Positions 53,488 through 62,853 of a stretch of 64,000 nucleotides of DNA are shown here, in pieces (the first letter of the stretch is position 1; each line of letters starts with the position of its first letter). The DNA is taken from contig NZ_FUZU01000003.1 of the NCBI RefSeq assembly GCF_900167975.1, positions 744,001 through 808,000 on the forward strand, written 5' to 3'. A program made the translations under genes and the position numbers. The notes under the pieces are model-generated. The model did not search any database, was not told the DNA's origin, and saw nothing but the letters and a program-made list of their open reading frames with translations. The stretch is from Ohtaekwangia koreensis. Lineage in GTDB: Bacteria; Bacteroidota; Bacteroidia; Cytophagales; Cyclobacteriaceae.

Positions 53488-55017
53488 TTAGTGATTAGGT
53501 GCTGTTGAGGTTACGCGTAATGCGCTACCCATGATTGTACCATTGAAATGATTTGACGACTGATCAACAACAGTTGTACCGGAAGCTTCATCAAAATTCC
53601 AGTATCCTGTTAAACCTGTTTCATTCCCTACCAACAGTTGATTTTTATATTGATTGATTTCAGTAACCGTGAGCGCTTTGGTCCACACCGATACATCATC
53701 TATCGTTCCTTTAAAGAAGTAGTTTATTCCATTGGTAAGTTTCTTGCCGATCTTCGCTGTAGAAGGATCGCTTGTGCTCATTGTATAAGAAGATGAACCT
53801 TGTAAAGTTCCCCCTACATTTACTCCGTCAACATATAAATCAACGTCTGATATACCTTTTAGAACCGCAGTAACATATTTCCAGTTATTGGTAAGTCCTG
53901 TAACGCTGGCAGATCTTCCTCTTCTGTATGCAGAATTGTTTCCACCACGGCCATCACCGTACTCTGCAAATACATTTGTACTGGTAACCGCAAACCAGAA
54001 ACCTTTATATACAGTAGTATTTTCCTGACTTACAAATATAGGGCCTGTAGCCGGGATGGTTGGATCTATATTTACCCATGCCGAGACGGTTATCGGGAAT
54101 GTAGTCGTATTGAGAATATCACCAAGATCAACGTAATCATTTACACCATCAAATTGAATTGCTCCGTTGATACAACGATTGGGTGCACTTGATGCTATGC
54201 GTTCTGCGTTTCCGAATATTGTACCATTATAATGATTAGGCGATGAATCCAATACGGTTGTACCAGACGCTTCATCAAAATTCCAATAGGCAAGAAGTCC
54301 GGTTTCACTTCCGCTCAGCGTTTGGTTCATATACTGATTTATTTCAGTAGTTGTTAAAGCTTTGCCCCAGATCGAAACATCATCCATCAAGCCTTTAAAA
54401 TGGTATATAAATCCATTGATCGAACGTTTACCGATCTTTGCTGTAGCAGGATCATTGGAGCTCATGGTTGAATTTGAACTCCCTTCAATTGTACCTCCAA
54501 CATTTACGCCATTAACGTATATCTCAATGTCATTTATACCTTTGAGAACAGCCGTTACAAATTTCCAGCTATTGGTAATGTTGCCAACGTTAGCCGATCT
54601 TCCTCTTCTGTATGAAGGATCATTGCCTCCTGCTCCGTCACCATATTCAGCATATACATTTGTATTGGTTGTAGCAAACCAGAAGCCTTTGTAAGTAGTC
54701 GTATTATCCTGGCTGGATACTATAGGCTGACTGCCGGTTACGGTTGAATCTACATTTACCCATGCAGCCACCGTAACGGGGAAAGTTGTTGTATTTAGAA
54801 TGTCTCCGAGATCAATGTAATCATCTACGCCATCAAATTTTATAGCCCGGTTGGTACATCCTGGTGGCACTAAACGTGCAGATGCAAGTGCGTTGTCTGT
54901 AGATGGCGCTGGCTCGCGCTTGCTTACTTCGTAATCATCGTAATTATCACACGACACTACAGCAAACAATACTATACATAACAGAGAATGAAAATACTTA
55001 AAAGAATAATTTGTCAT
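53488..55017 (-). CDS. Lipoprotein with two tandem LamG (concanavalin A-like) domains
   Basis: 509 residues. Lipobox VVSCDN (Cys23). Two LamG/laminin-G-3 modules of about 227 residues repeat almost in full: AIKFDGVDDYIDLGDILNTTTFPVTVAAWVNVD versus AIQFDGVNDYVDLGDILNTTTFPITVSAWVNID, through LLAYWNFDEASGTTVLDSSPNHYNGTIFG. LamG domains bind carbohydrates or mediate adhesion; no enzyme domain is attached. The gene lies downstream of a LytTR regulator on the same strand with a long intergenic region that holds a promoter and three repeats. Probably a regulated surface protein. Confidence 0.88.
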   Translation of the reverse strand: MTNYSFKYFHSLLCIVLFAVVSCDNYDDYEVSKREPAPSTDNALASARLVPPGCTNRAIKFDGVDDYIDLGDILNTTTFPVTVAAWVNVDSTVTGSQPIVSSQDNTTTYKGFWFATTNTNVYAEYGDGAGGNDPSYRRGRSANVGNITNSWKFVTAVLKGINDIEIYVNGVNVGGTIEGSSNSTMSSNDPATAKIGKRSINGFIYHFKGLMDDVSIWGKALTTTEINQYMNQTLSGSETGLLAYWNFDEASGTTVLDSSPNHYNGTIFGNAERIASSAPNRCINGAIQFDGVNDYVDLGDILNTTTFPITVSAWVNIDPTIPATGPIFVSQENTTVYKGFWFAVTSTNVFAEYGDGRGGNNSAYRRGRSASVTGLTNNWKYVTAVLKGISDVDLYVDGVNVGGTLQGSSSYTMSTSDPSTAKIGKKLTNGINYFFKGTIDDVSVWTKALTVTEINQYKNQLLVGNETGLTGYWNFDEASGTTVVDQSSNHFNGTIMGSALRVTSTAPNH

Positions 55018-55427
55018 AACGCTTCATTAAAGGTAGGGTTCGATTTTTAAAATAACTGTATGAGCATGGCCCATAAACTTCCATTGCACCGGAAGTAATT
55101 TTGCGGACGCATTCCTGGAATGCATCCGAAGTCTGATCGTGAATTCGGATTTATTTCATTTATATCATCTGGTTTTTAAAACATAGTATACACGTGCGCA
55201 CAGGCGGTAGGCCATGCGTCGTAACGCTTAAAAATCTTTTATCAAGTAATTCGGTAAAACAAAAAATACATACGGTCGGCACCGTGCTGGCAAAACCCTG
55301 TTTACGATGGGGGCATATTGTAATAAGTTATAAGTCAAAAGTATAGACTTAACCATTACAGTAAAACAATGGATTATCAGGTGCGTCAGTTTTGGGAATA
55401 ACTGCGTCAGGTGAGTGAACAAATACG
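55018..55427. other. Long leader/regulatory region upstream of the LamG lipoprotein
   Basis: 410 bp without a credible gene. Contains the dyad at 55104-55128 and the promoter plus triple repeat at 55336-55431. The predicted 5-prime leader is about 310 nt. Confidence 0.55.
55104..55128. promoter_or_regulatory. 25-bp near-perfect dyad in the LamG leader
   Basis: CGGACGCATTCC and GGAATGCATCCG flank one T; 11 of 12 positions match. It lies 87-111 bp upstream of the ATG, downstream of the predicted promoter, as for a repressor operator or an RNA structure. Confidence 0.4.
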
Positions 55428-55431
55428 TCAG
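55336..55431 (-). promoter_or_regulatory. LamG gene promoter with three direct repeats spaced 21 bp
   Basis: On the minus strand TACTTTTG (55336-55343) fits the -7 consensus; the -33 element is weak (TTTT at 55363-55366). Upstream lie three direct repeats, plus-strand GCGTCAG at 55383-55389 and 55404-55410 and ACGTCAG at 55425-55431, spaced exactly 21 bp. They cover about -52 to -101, as expected for an activator of LytTR type; the third overlaps the end of the adjacent LytTR gene. Confidence 0.65.
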
Positions 55432-56195
55432 GCAGGGCTACTATAATTCAGTGCCTCCAGAACTTCGGCTTTTTTACTGTGGGCAACATCTATATTCTTC
55501 GCGTTCGACATCACCAGAACCCCTCCCCTTCCTTTCAGATATCTTTTAACATACTTTATATTCACAAGGTATTTTTGATGTACCCGAATGAAAGTATCCT
55601 GCGGCAGCATTCGTTCATAGTCTTTCAATGTTTTGCTGGATATAATTTTACTGTCATCATTCAAATAGAAGGTGGTATAATTTCTATCGCCTTCACAATA
55701 CAAAATGGAATGTATAGTAATGATCTCAAGGCCGTTCAGTGATGGTATAGCAAGTTGTTCCGGGTATTGTTTCCGGCTGGCAAGCTGTTCCCGTAACAAG
55801 TCAAGAATTTTGTGGGTAACACGTATATCCTTATCCTTCACACGCGATACTGCAGTCGTCAGTTCTTGCACATCGATCGGTTTTAGTAAATAATCAAGCG
55901 CATAATTTTTAATGGCGTTGATTGCATAGTGATTATGCGCGGTTATAAAGATAATTTCGGCTGCAGTAGCTCCTATTTCCTTTAACAGATCAAACCCAGA
56001 CCCCGAAGGCATTTCTATATCCAGGAAAATAACCTGTGGATTCATGCTCACGATTAATGATTTTCCTGCAGATACAGAATCCGCTTCTCCAATAACTTTT
56101 ATATCAGGACAATGCTTTTCAAGCATGCTCTGTAAAATTTCTCTGGAGCTTTGCTCGTCATCTATAATAACGGCTGATATTTTCTGACTGCTCAT
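55428..56195 (-). CDS. LytTR-family response regulator
   Basis: 255 residues. Receiver with acidic pair DD (12-13), D59 in VIFLDIEMPSGSGFD, TAHNHY and LLKPID; LytTR domain about 150-250 (TFIRVHQKYLVNIKYVKRYLKG). The gene follows its kinase with a 6-bp gap. It is of the AlgR/LytR group that differs from the two paralogous regulators at 32896 and 50948. The triple repeat near its end is a candidate binding site. Confidence 0.95.
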   Translation of the reverse strand: MSSQKISAVIIDDEQSSREILQSMLEKHCPDIKVIGEADSVSAGKSLIVSMNPQVIFLDIEMPSGSGFDLLKEIGATAAEIIFITAHNHYAINAIKNYALDYLLKPIDVQELTTAVSRVKDKDIRVTHKILDLLREQLASRKQYPEQLAIPSLNGLEIITIHSILYCEGDRNYTTFYLNDDSKIISSKTLKDYERMLPQDTFIRVHQKYLVNIKYVKRYLKGRGGVLVMSNAKNIDVAHSKKAEVLEALNYSSPA

Positions 56196-56201
56196 AAATA
56201 A

Positions 56202-59150
56202 TTATATAGATGGAATCTTAAATGTTACCAATGTGCCGGGATGATTACCGTACTCGTCTTCCAAATCCTCAATGGACAATTCTATTTTCTGTTTACGTTC
56301 GAAGTTAATGATCTCGATTCTGTCTCGGATGAGATTTATACCTTTGGAACGATGATTCTTTTTTAATGAAAATGATTTCTTTCTGCCGATACCATTATCC
56401 CGCAACGTTATGATAATAAACTCGTGACCCATCGCCAATTGAATAGTGAGTTTTTGATCGCTGGCCGTATGCTGAAATCCGTGCCAAATGGAATTCTCAA
56501 TAAAAGGCTGAAGAATCATAGAAGGCATTTCCTGCGTATAGATATCTAACGCAGGATCTACATCTATACTATATGTAAAGCCATAATTCATCCGGAGCTT
56601 TTCTATTTCGAGGTAATTTGTAATGGACGCAAGTTCTTCGTGTATAGGAATTGTGATCTCTTCGGATTGATCTAAAATGGATCGCATGAGTTTGCCGAAT
56701 CGTCCCAGGTATTCCTGCGCCATTACGATATCATTTCTCAGGAACAATGCATGAATGGAATTCAAGGCGTTAAAAATAAAATGAGGATTCATCTGCGCAC
56801 GCAATGTTCTGAGCTCCGACACAAGTGCCCGCTGTTGCCACATTGCCTTTGTTCTTTGCTGACGAAGATAAAAAGCAATTCCACCCCAAGCCACTGCAAT
56901 CAAGAGACCGATTACGGAGAGTATAAAAAAATTACTTCGCCAGAATGGCTTCTTTATAGTAAAAGAAAGTGAAACTTCCTTACTCCAGATTCCCGACCTG
57001 CCTTTGGCCGCCACTATAAATTCATATTCACCCCAGGACAATTCGGGTAAATAAACAAAAGGATCGCGCGTATACTTCCATGGGGAGTCACGATGCAATT
57101 TATACCGATATAGTACTTCTCCTATACTATTATACAACGGGCTTACATACTTAATCTCGACATCATTTTCAGAATGGTTGAAAATCAAACTTTCCATCTG
57201 AGGCAAATAACGTTTGCCGTGAACGGTGATGTGATCTATATAGATCAAGGGTTGTATTGTATCTTGTATGGACAGATGCCGATCAAAAAAATTTAGTCCC
57301 TTATTCGTAGCCACCCATACAGTATCCTTAAGCACTAACAAATCCGTTATTTCATTGGTAAGCATTCCGTCCAGTACAGTATAGTGCTCTATTTTAAGCT
57401 TATCAGGATAGCCCGTTATTTTATTAACGCCATTGCTCGTGGCTACCCATATAGCACCACTGGCATCGGCTGAGATTGCATTGCAGACACCACTGGTCAA
57501 GCCTTGCTCCTCGCCAACGGTAACATATTTTTCATGCTTGTCGAAGAATATAACTCCATCACCATTGGTAGCCAGCACCAGGGTTGTATCCGATAATTCC
57601 TCAAAATCGTTTACTTGTACCTTGTCGTTAAATCTTTCCGGGTTAACGGCTATCAAAGAATCATCTATAGCTTTATAGAGATGTTTGTCTGTGGAGATCC
57701 ACATGGTATTCTGTTTATCCAGGAAGAACGCATTAGACCGTTCTCTCTTTAAGACACCATAATTTCCATAACCAAGTTTGCAGTCGGAAGGAAGAACGGT
57801 TACATCATTTTTATAGGCTTCATAAATGCTTCTGCTTAGTACAAACACCCGGTCACTCGCTCCAAGCCACAGTTCACCTTGTGGATGTTCAATCATTTCT
57901 CGCACATTGCCACAGAGTAACGTGGTTGAATTCCTCTCTAACAGATATAGCCCTACCTGGGAGGCAATCCAACATCTACCTCCATTAAAATGGATTTTGC
58001 GTATTCTGCAATCTTCTTTAACGGCATTATTTGCAATGGGTATAGAACGCATGCGTCCATGACGATATATACCGACAACACCATCTTCATATCCGAACCA
58101 TAGTGCGTTGGCAGGGTCCTTGGACAAGCACGATATCTTACTTGAAACCAATCCATCAGCAACGGTATAACTAAATATATCTTTCCCTGAGCAAAAGAAA
58201 ATGCCGCCATCCAGAGTAGTAATCCAGCAATTTCCTTCCCGGTCGCGTATTACAGAAGAGATCTTATACGCCTGCAAGAAGGGAGTCAGGAATTTTCGGG
58301 TAATTTTGGAATAAGGTATAACACCCTTATTTGTACAAATCCAAATATTGTCGTGATCCTGACCTATATTATAAACAGACAGTGTACTTGATGCCGGGCG
58401 CATAAATACACTGAACGTATCATCTTGCAGATTCCCTGCATAAACATGACCATGGCTACTATACAATATATCATGTTGACTTAGTTGAGCGCTTCGGGGG
58501 AGTTGCAAATTAGCCGTTGTTAACAAATGACACGTGTCCGTTTCCAAGATCGCATCCTGCTTTTCGTTCATTTGTACTTTATATATACCGGTTCTTGACA
58601 CGATCGCAATTCTGCTGTTTCCTATTGAAAAAATGTCGTTGATGGATTCAAAGTCATTGTTGTGAAAAAAACGATGGATTTGTTTGTTCCGTGAATAATT
58701 GACGATGCCATCTCTTAACGTTGATATCCACACAGTGCCTTGCGCATCCTCGAACATCCCGGAGATGTAGGATTGTGAATCCAGTAGCCTTAGCGTTGTA
58801 TCTGTTGATGAATTGGTGATGAAGCCGTCTTTGAAGTAAGATACCTTTCCATTCAAGGTTCGAAACCATATTCTATCGCTGCTGTCCTCAAAGAAATTAA
58901 AGACTTCGTTATCCGATAATCCATCGCGAATGGTAAGATGCGAAAAGGTATATCCATCGTATCGGCTTACTCCAAGGGGTGTACCAAACCACATAAAGCC
59001 TTTGCTATCCTGAAACGATGCATATATAGTATTGGAAGGCAAACCATTGTCGGTCGTGTAGTTCTTGTAACTGCGACTTTGTGAATGGCTTTCAAATGTG
59101 GTAAAGGTATAAAGGACAGAAAGCAGCAAAAAATAAATACTACGAGGCAT
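56202..59150 (-). CDS. Two-component sensor with beta-propeller repeats and LytS-type kinase domain
   Basis: 982 residues. Signal peptide (about 1-24), then around 14 Reg_prop beta-propeller repeats (YASFQDSKGFMWFGTPLGVSRYDGY, FEDSSDRIWFRT, ISADASGAIWVATSNGVNK) to about residue 650, a Y_Y_Y domain (about 690-765), one transmembrane helix (about 752-775), and the kinase: phosphoacceptor QMNPHFIFN (His790), N-box ENSIWHG (885-891), G-box DNGIG (918-922). Periplasmic propeller sensors of this kind recognise glycan fragments in the HTCS relatives; here the output is a separate LytTR regulator. Confidence 0.93.
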   Translation of the reverse strand: MPRSIYFLLLSVLYTFTTFESHSQSRSYKNYTTDNGLPSNTIYASFQDSKGFMWFGTPLGVSRYDGYTFSHLTIRDGLSDNEVFNFFEDSSDRIWFRTLNGKVSYFKDGFITNSSTDTTLRLLDSQSYISGMFEDAQGTVWISTLRDGIVNYSRNKQIHRFFHNNDFESINDIFSIGNSRIAIVSRTGIYKVQMNEKQDAILETDTCHLLTTANLQLPRSAQLSQHDILYSSHGHVYAGNLQDDTFSVFMRPASSTLSVYNIGQDHDNIWICTNKGVIPYSKITRKFLTPFLQAYKISSVIRDREGNCWITTLDGGIFFCSGKDIFSYTVADGLVSSKISCLSKDPANALWFGYEDGVVGIYRHGRMRSIPIANNAVKEDCRIRKIHFNGGRCWIASQVGLYLLERNSTTLLCGNVREMIEHPQGELWLGASDRVFVLSRSIYEAYKNDVTVLPSDCKLGYGNYGVLKRERSNAFFLDKQNTMWISTDKHLYKAIDDSLIAVNPERFNDKVQVNDFEELSDTTLVLATNGDGVIFFDKHEKYVTVGEEQGLTSGVCNAISADASGAIWVATSNGVNKITGYPDKLKIEHYTVLDGMLTNEITDLLVLKDTVWVATNKGLNFFDRHLSIQDTIQPLIYIDHITVHGKRYLPQMESLIFNHSENDVEIKYVSPLYNSIGEVLYRYKLHRDSPWKYTRDPFVYLPELSWGEYEFIVAAKGRSGIWSKEVSLSFTIKKPFWRSNFFILSVIGLLIAVAWGGIAFYLRQQRTKAMWQQRALVSELRTLRAQMNPHFIFNALNSIHALFLRNDIVMAQEYLGRFGKLMRSILDQSEEITIPIHEELASITNYLEIEKLRMNYGFTYSIDVDPALDIYTQEMPSMILQPFIENSIWHGFQHTASDQKLTIQLAMGHEFIIITLRDNGIGRKKSFSLKKNHRSKGINLIRDRIEIINFERKQKIELSIEDLEDEYGNHPGTLVTFKIPSI

Positions 59151-59538
59151 GTAACAGGCCTTATGAATTCAAACGACTCAACACAGAAAAAATTCCAAAG
59201 AGGATTTTCGCATGTTCATTACTAAACCGATACTCAATCATGAAAAAAGCTTTGTAACAATGTTTATGTCTTAGGACTTTTACGGTATTGTGGGTACATC
59301 CTGACCTCGCTCAAACATATACATTAGCGTATTCAATCCGTCACTTTTTCAATTTCTTTTTTGACGGAAAACAAAATAAAACCTTATATACCGGATTTTT
59401 CCGGTATAGTATAATTCGATAATTTTCTATATGGATTCTCCGCCAAGCGGCTTAGAAGGCTCAGTGGTTACAAAGGCTACTTACTTGTGCACATTCAATT
59501 CTTCGCGTACAGAATTCACCGGAAGTTATGCGCTCATA
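59151..59538. other. Intergenic region with hairpin TATACCGGA-TTTT-TCCGGTATA
   Basis: 388 bp, no gene. The hairpin at 59387-59408 (9-bp stem) precedes a moderate T-rich stretch on the minus strand and probably ends the 62508-59539 transcript. The promoter of the propeller kinase must lie near 59160-59250. Confidence 0.5.
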
Positions 59539-62508
59539 CTATTTCTTTACAACCTTCATAGAAATGATACCTTCTCTTCCTTTCAATTGAACAATATAGG
59601 ATCCGGCGGGGAAATCTTTCATAGGTATAGTGCCGGTATAAGTGTTGTCAGATTCGAGTTGTAAGTCGGTTGTAGCAATTTCATTTCCAAATACATTTAA
59701 CACGGACACAGAAGTCAGCTTACGCGAAGCATCAACCTTTATACTGAGCTTATCCGTTACAGGAACCGGATACACTTTTATAGCCTTGCTGCCTTTTTCA
59801 ATACCAGTAATAAAGAACTCTTTCATACCGGTTAGCGTACAGCCATCCACTTTAACATTCACAGTATATATACCAGGTTCTTCTGGTGTAAGTGAAGGTG
59901 CAGTAGCGCCTTCAATCATCGCTCCGTCTTTATACCACTGAATACCTTGAGTGTAGTCAACGGTGAGACTACCAGCCGATTCTGTAATCACAACATCAGG
60001 AGCAGGCTTGTCTATCACAACGGTAAAACGCTGATCGCCCTTTGATTCAGGTGCATCGGTTATTGAAAAGCTATAAATATACTCTCCTGAAACAGGAATG
60101 GTCTGGTTCAGATAATGATCAATAAGCCTCAGGGAGGCGTCCGTCTGAAACGATCCTAGGTTACTGAACTTTAATTTATAGGAACCGGGTTTTGTATCCG
60201 CTACATCAAGATTGATCTGTGTACCACACGACAGCGTGGGCATTGAATTGATAGCAAGTCGCTCATTCTTTTCGGTTACCGTTGAAAGGTTGAAGCCTCC
60301 ATTTTTTAGTTTCCATGCATCTGCATGACTATCAAATTCTGTTGTAGCATCCTCCCGGAAGTGAATTACGGTTTCATCCTCAAACGAGCCATTTGAAAGT
60401 CTTATTCTTAATAAATTCTCCAATGAAGCTGTTCTAAAAAATACAGCAGTCTGGCCAGCAGCTTTTATAGCTTCTGTCGCACTAAATACCGGACTAGCCG
60501 TTGCCTTAACCCAAAAGCCCTGTGCCGTTGCTATATATCTTGATCCTCCATTCACTCCTAATGTACCATTCCAGGAAGCATACTGCAATTCGATTCCACC
60601 GTTATCAGGTATATAAATAGTGCCATCGATATTGGTCTTCGTCCATCCTGCCGCATTCCAATCGATTACCGATGGGTACGGATTACCTACCAGGTTCCAT
60701 CCGTCATTCGCTATATTTCCGGAAGATGTGAAAGTAACCGGGAAAGATATATTGCCTTGATTGGCGACACCCCGGATATCCCAAACCGGTGACGTGAGGT
60801 AATTACCACGCACAAAAATCGTATAGCCAATACCAGGCCTTAATACTTCTGTATTTACGATTGAAGGAAAATCTATATACCCATCGTTTACATCGACAAA
60901 GCCACTTCCGTTAGTGTCGGTAGTAACAGCTTCATCGTATTCAAACATCGACTGGTTTGTAAGGCAAGCTTTACAATTAGAAGAACCGACAAAGGAACCT
61001 GTCACCGGTATTTCCTGCTGTATATCCGCTACGGTTCCCTGTTGCACTGGTGATGCTATATACCGGTATATCCTTGTGTTGTTAGCACCTTCCAACGCCA
61101 TATAGCGCTGCACCGTAACATTTCCGCTTACCTGCGCACCGGCCGGCAATGTTGCAATACCTGCGTCTGCCACCGGATTGTCATTTAACGACATAAGCGT
61201 GAATATGGCAGTGTTACTGCTGCCATCTGCATCCAATACTGCACTGGGAGCCAACGTTAATATACCCTGAAGATTTTGATCGCTCTCGACTCGTACACCG
61301 GCATTCGAAGCGGAGTTCGCAACATATATATTATTAAAATCAGTCACCGCTGTCCCACTGATTAACTGTGGAACACCCACTGTGGAGCCCGAGAATTTTA
61401 CAGTGCCGTTATTATGATTGAACGTGCCCGTATTAAAAGTAAAATTAGATTTTACATCCAGCGTATCTGTGCTTGAATTAAGGGTTGCTCCATCAATGGC
61501 TATATCTCCGTTCACCTGAATCAGCGCGGATCCGCCCTGAAAAGTTCCGCCCGAAAATGTAGCGTCATCTCCGACAATAACACGATGCGATCCCTGGTTT
61601 ACAGATCCTGAGTAATCCGATGCCACCAACAGTGATGCTATATTTATATCCGTATCAAGTATACATATACCATCATTTGCGCCATCGAATATAACGGCAT
61701 CTGTAGTGAGCGGAACGGTAGCTCCGCCGGGGCCGCCCGCAGATACGGACCAATTCGACCGGTTGTTCCAGTTGGACAGAGACGAAGCGACCCAATACCG
61801 ATTGAGCTGCGATGTTGAGAGTGTCCACCATGCATATAGATCTGCTGCATTAAGCGTTGTGATGGTTGCTGTGTTATTCGTGGTGTTTAATGTTGGAGTG
61901 GAAGAAAAATCAGTCCATGTATTGATCGTACTATTCCAGCGCTCTGGCCGCAGTGAATTTTCATCTATTGTATTTCCAGTGGCGCTATGTTCGTCATCTC
62001 TATAGGTAAATGTTAATGATGAAAGTAGCGGCTTTGCAGTATAATCCACGGCATTTACCTGCCAGAACCTGTCGATTGCAAAAGCAGACTGATCGGAGCC
62101 GGATGAACCATTAAAGTCAGTAACACCAGTAGGTAAATTTGCTGCATTGTTCCAGTTCGTTGTATGGTATGTCGAGAAAATGAAATAACCACTTCCAGAG
62201 GCGCTCGATGGTGTGAAGGTTACTGGAATATAGTCTCCGTTATATCCCCATGGGATTGTATAATTCCCGGTGAATGTACCGATATACCATTTGATCGCAT
62301 TATTTTCTCCCTCGCTGATAATATACCCGCTGTTTCGGGTAATAGCATCTGCACTTGGGTTTCCTACAACGAGCACCGCTCCTTGAGTTATATTGATCGT
62401 AGCGCCATTGAGAATAAGTCTGGCTTGAGCCTGTACGTCACGAACACACGTTGTGATCAAACTAACTGCTAAAAAAATTGAGGCTGCCTTAAAATAGATA
62501 TATCGCAT
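59539..62508 (-). CDS. Large secreted T9SS type A cargo protein
   Basis: 989 residues. Signal peptide to about residue 28 (VQAQA). The first 400 residues are beta-rich with a repeated pattern of secreted cytophagal proteins (GATINITQGAVLVVGNPSADAITRNSGY, VIVGDDATFSGGTFQGGSALIQVNGDIAID). The middle contains IYRYIASPVQQGTVADIQQEIPVTGSFVGSS and WNLVGNPYPSVIDWNAAGW, typical of T9SS-exported proteins of unknown role. The last 80 residues are a T9SS type A domain (VYPVPVTDKLSIKVD...AGSYIVQLKGREG). An Ig-like module precedes it. Function unknown; probably a surface or secreted adhesin-like protein. Confidence 0.88.
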   Translation of the reverse strand: MRYIYFKAASIFLAVSLITTCVRDVQAQARLILNGATINITQGAVLVVGNPSADAITRNSGYIISEGENNAIKWYIGTFTGNYTIPWGYNGDYIPVTFTPSSASGSGYFIFSTYHTTNWNNAANLPTGVTDFNGSSGSDQSAFAIDRFWQVNAVDYTAKPLLSSLTFTYRDDEHSATGNTIDENSLRPERWNSTINTWTDFSSTPTLNTTNNTATITTLNAADLYAWWTLSTSQLNRYWVASSLSNWNNRSNWSVSAGGPGGATVPLTTDAVIFDGANDGICILDTDINIASLLVASDYSGSVNQGSHRVIVGDDATFSGGTFQGGSALIQVNGDIAIDGATLNSSTDTLDVKSNFTFNTGTFNHNNGTVKFSGSTVGVPQLISGTAVTDFNNIYVANSASNAGVRVESDQNLQGILTLAPSAVLDADGSSNTAIFTLMSLNDNPVADAGIATLPAGAQVSGNVTVQRYMALEGANNTRIYRYIASPVQQGTVADIQQEIPVTGSFVGSSNCKACLTNQSMFEYDEAVTTDTNGSGFVDVNDGYIDFPSIVNTEVLRPGIGYTIFVRGNYLTSPVWDIRGVANQGNISFPVTFTSSGNIANDGWNLVGNPYPSVIDWNAAGWTKTNIDGTIYIPDNGGIELQYASWNGTLGVNGGSRYIATAQGFWVKATASPVFSATEAIKAAGQTAVFFRTASLENLLRIRLSNGSFEDETVIHFREDATTEFDSHADAWKLKNGGFNLSTVTEKNERLAINSMPTLSCGTQINLDVADTKPGSYKLKFSNLGSFQTDASLRLIDHYLNQTIPVSGEYIYSFSITDAPESKGDQRFTVVIDKPAPDVVITESAGSLTVDYTQGIQWYKDGAMIEGATAPSLTPEEPGIYTVNVKVDGCTLTGMKEFFITGIEKGSKAIKVYPVPVTDKLSIKVDASRKLTSVSVLNVFGNEIATTDLQLESDNTYTGTIPMKDFPAGSYIVQLKGREGIISMKVVKK

Positions 62509-62553
62509 ATAGCATCTGATTTCTTAAATGAAAAACTCAAACCGTATTGCTAT

Positions 62554-62594
62554 AAGACTATATATAAAGTAAATAGGTATCTATATATAGTCTT
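62554..62594. promoter_or_regulatory. 13-bp inverted repeat between divergent genes
   Basis: AAGACTATATATA (62554-62566) mirrors TATATATAGTCTT (62582-62594) with a 15-bp spacer, 46 bp upstream of the minus-strand gene and 260 bp upstream of the plus-strand gene. Could be an operator for both; AT-rich, so it may also be chance. Confidence 0.4.
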
Positions 62595-62853
62595 CATGAT
62601 CCATCACAAATACGGGACGGATCACAATCATTGGCAACTATGTGAGTGAACAAAATGATGTTCAACCAATAATATTGCTTTCATAAAAATATAGATCCAT
62701 CATCTTACTTTGAAATAATGTTTGAACACTTCATCGTTTTCTTTTTATGACATTTAAAAAATCAGATTTTTCCTGATGCATACAACGCTATAGCTATGCA
62801 TTTTTGATGATCGTAGGAAGTTTTCTGATAAATGAACTATAAATCCCAGGGCA

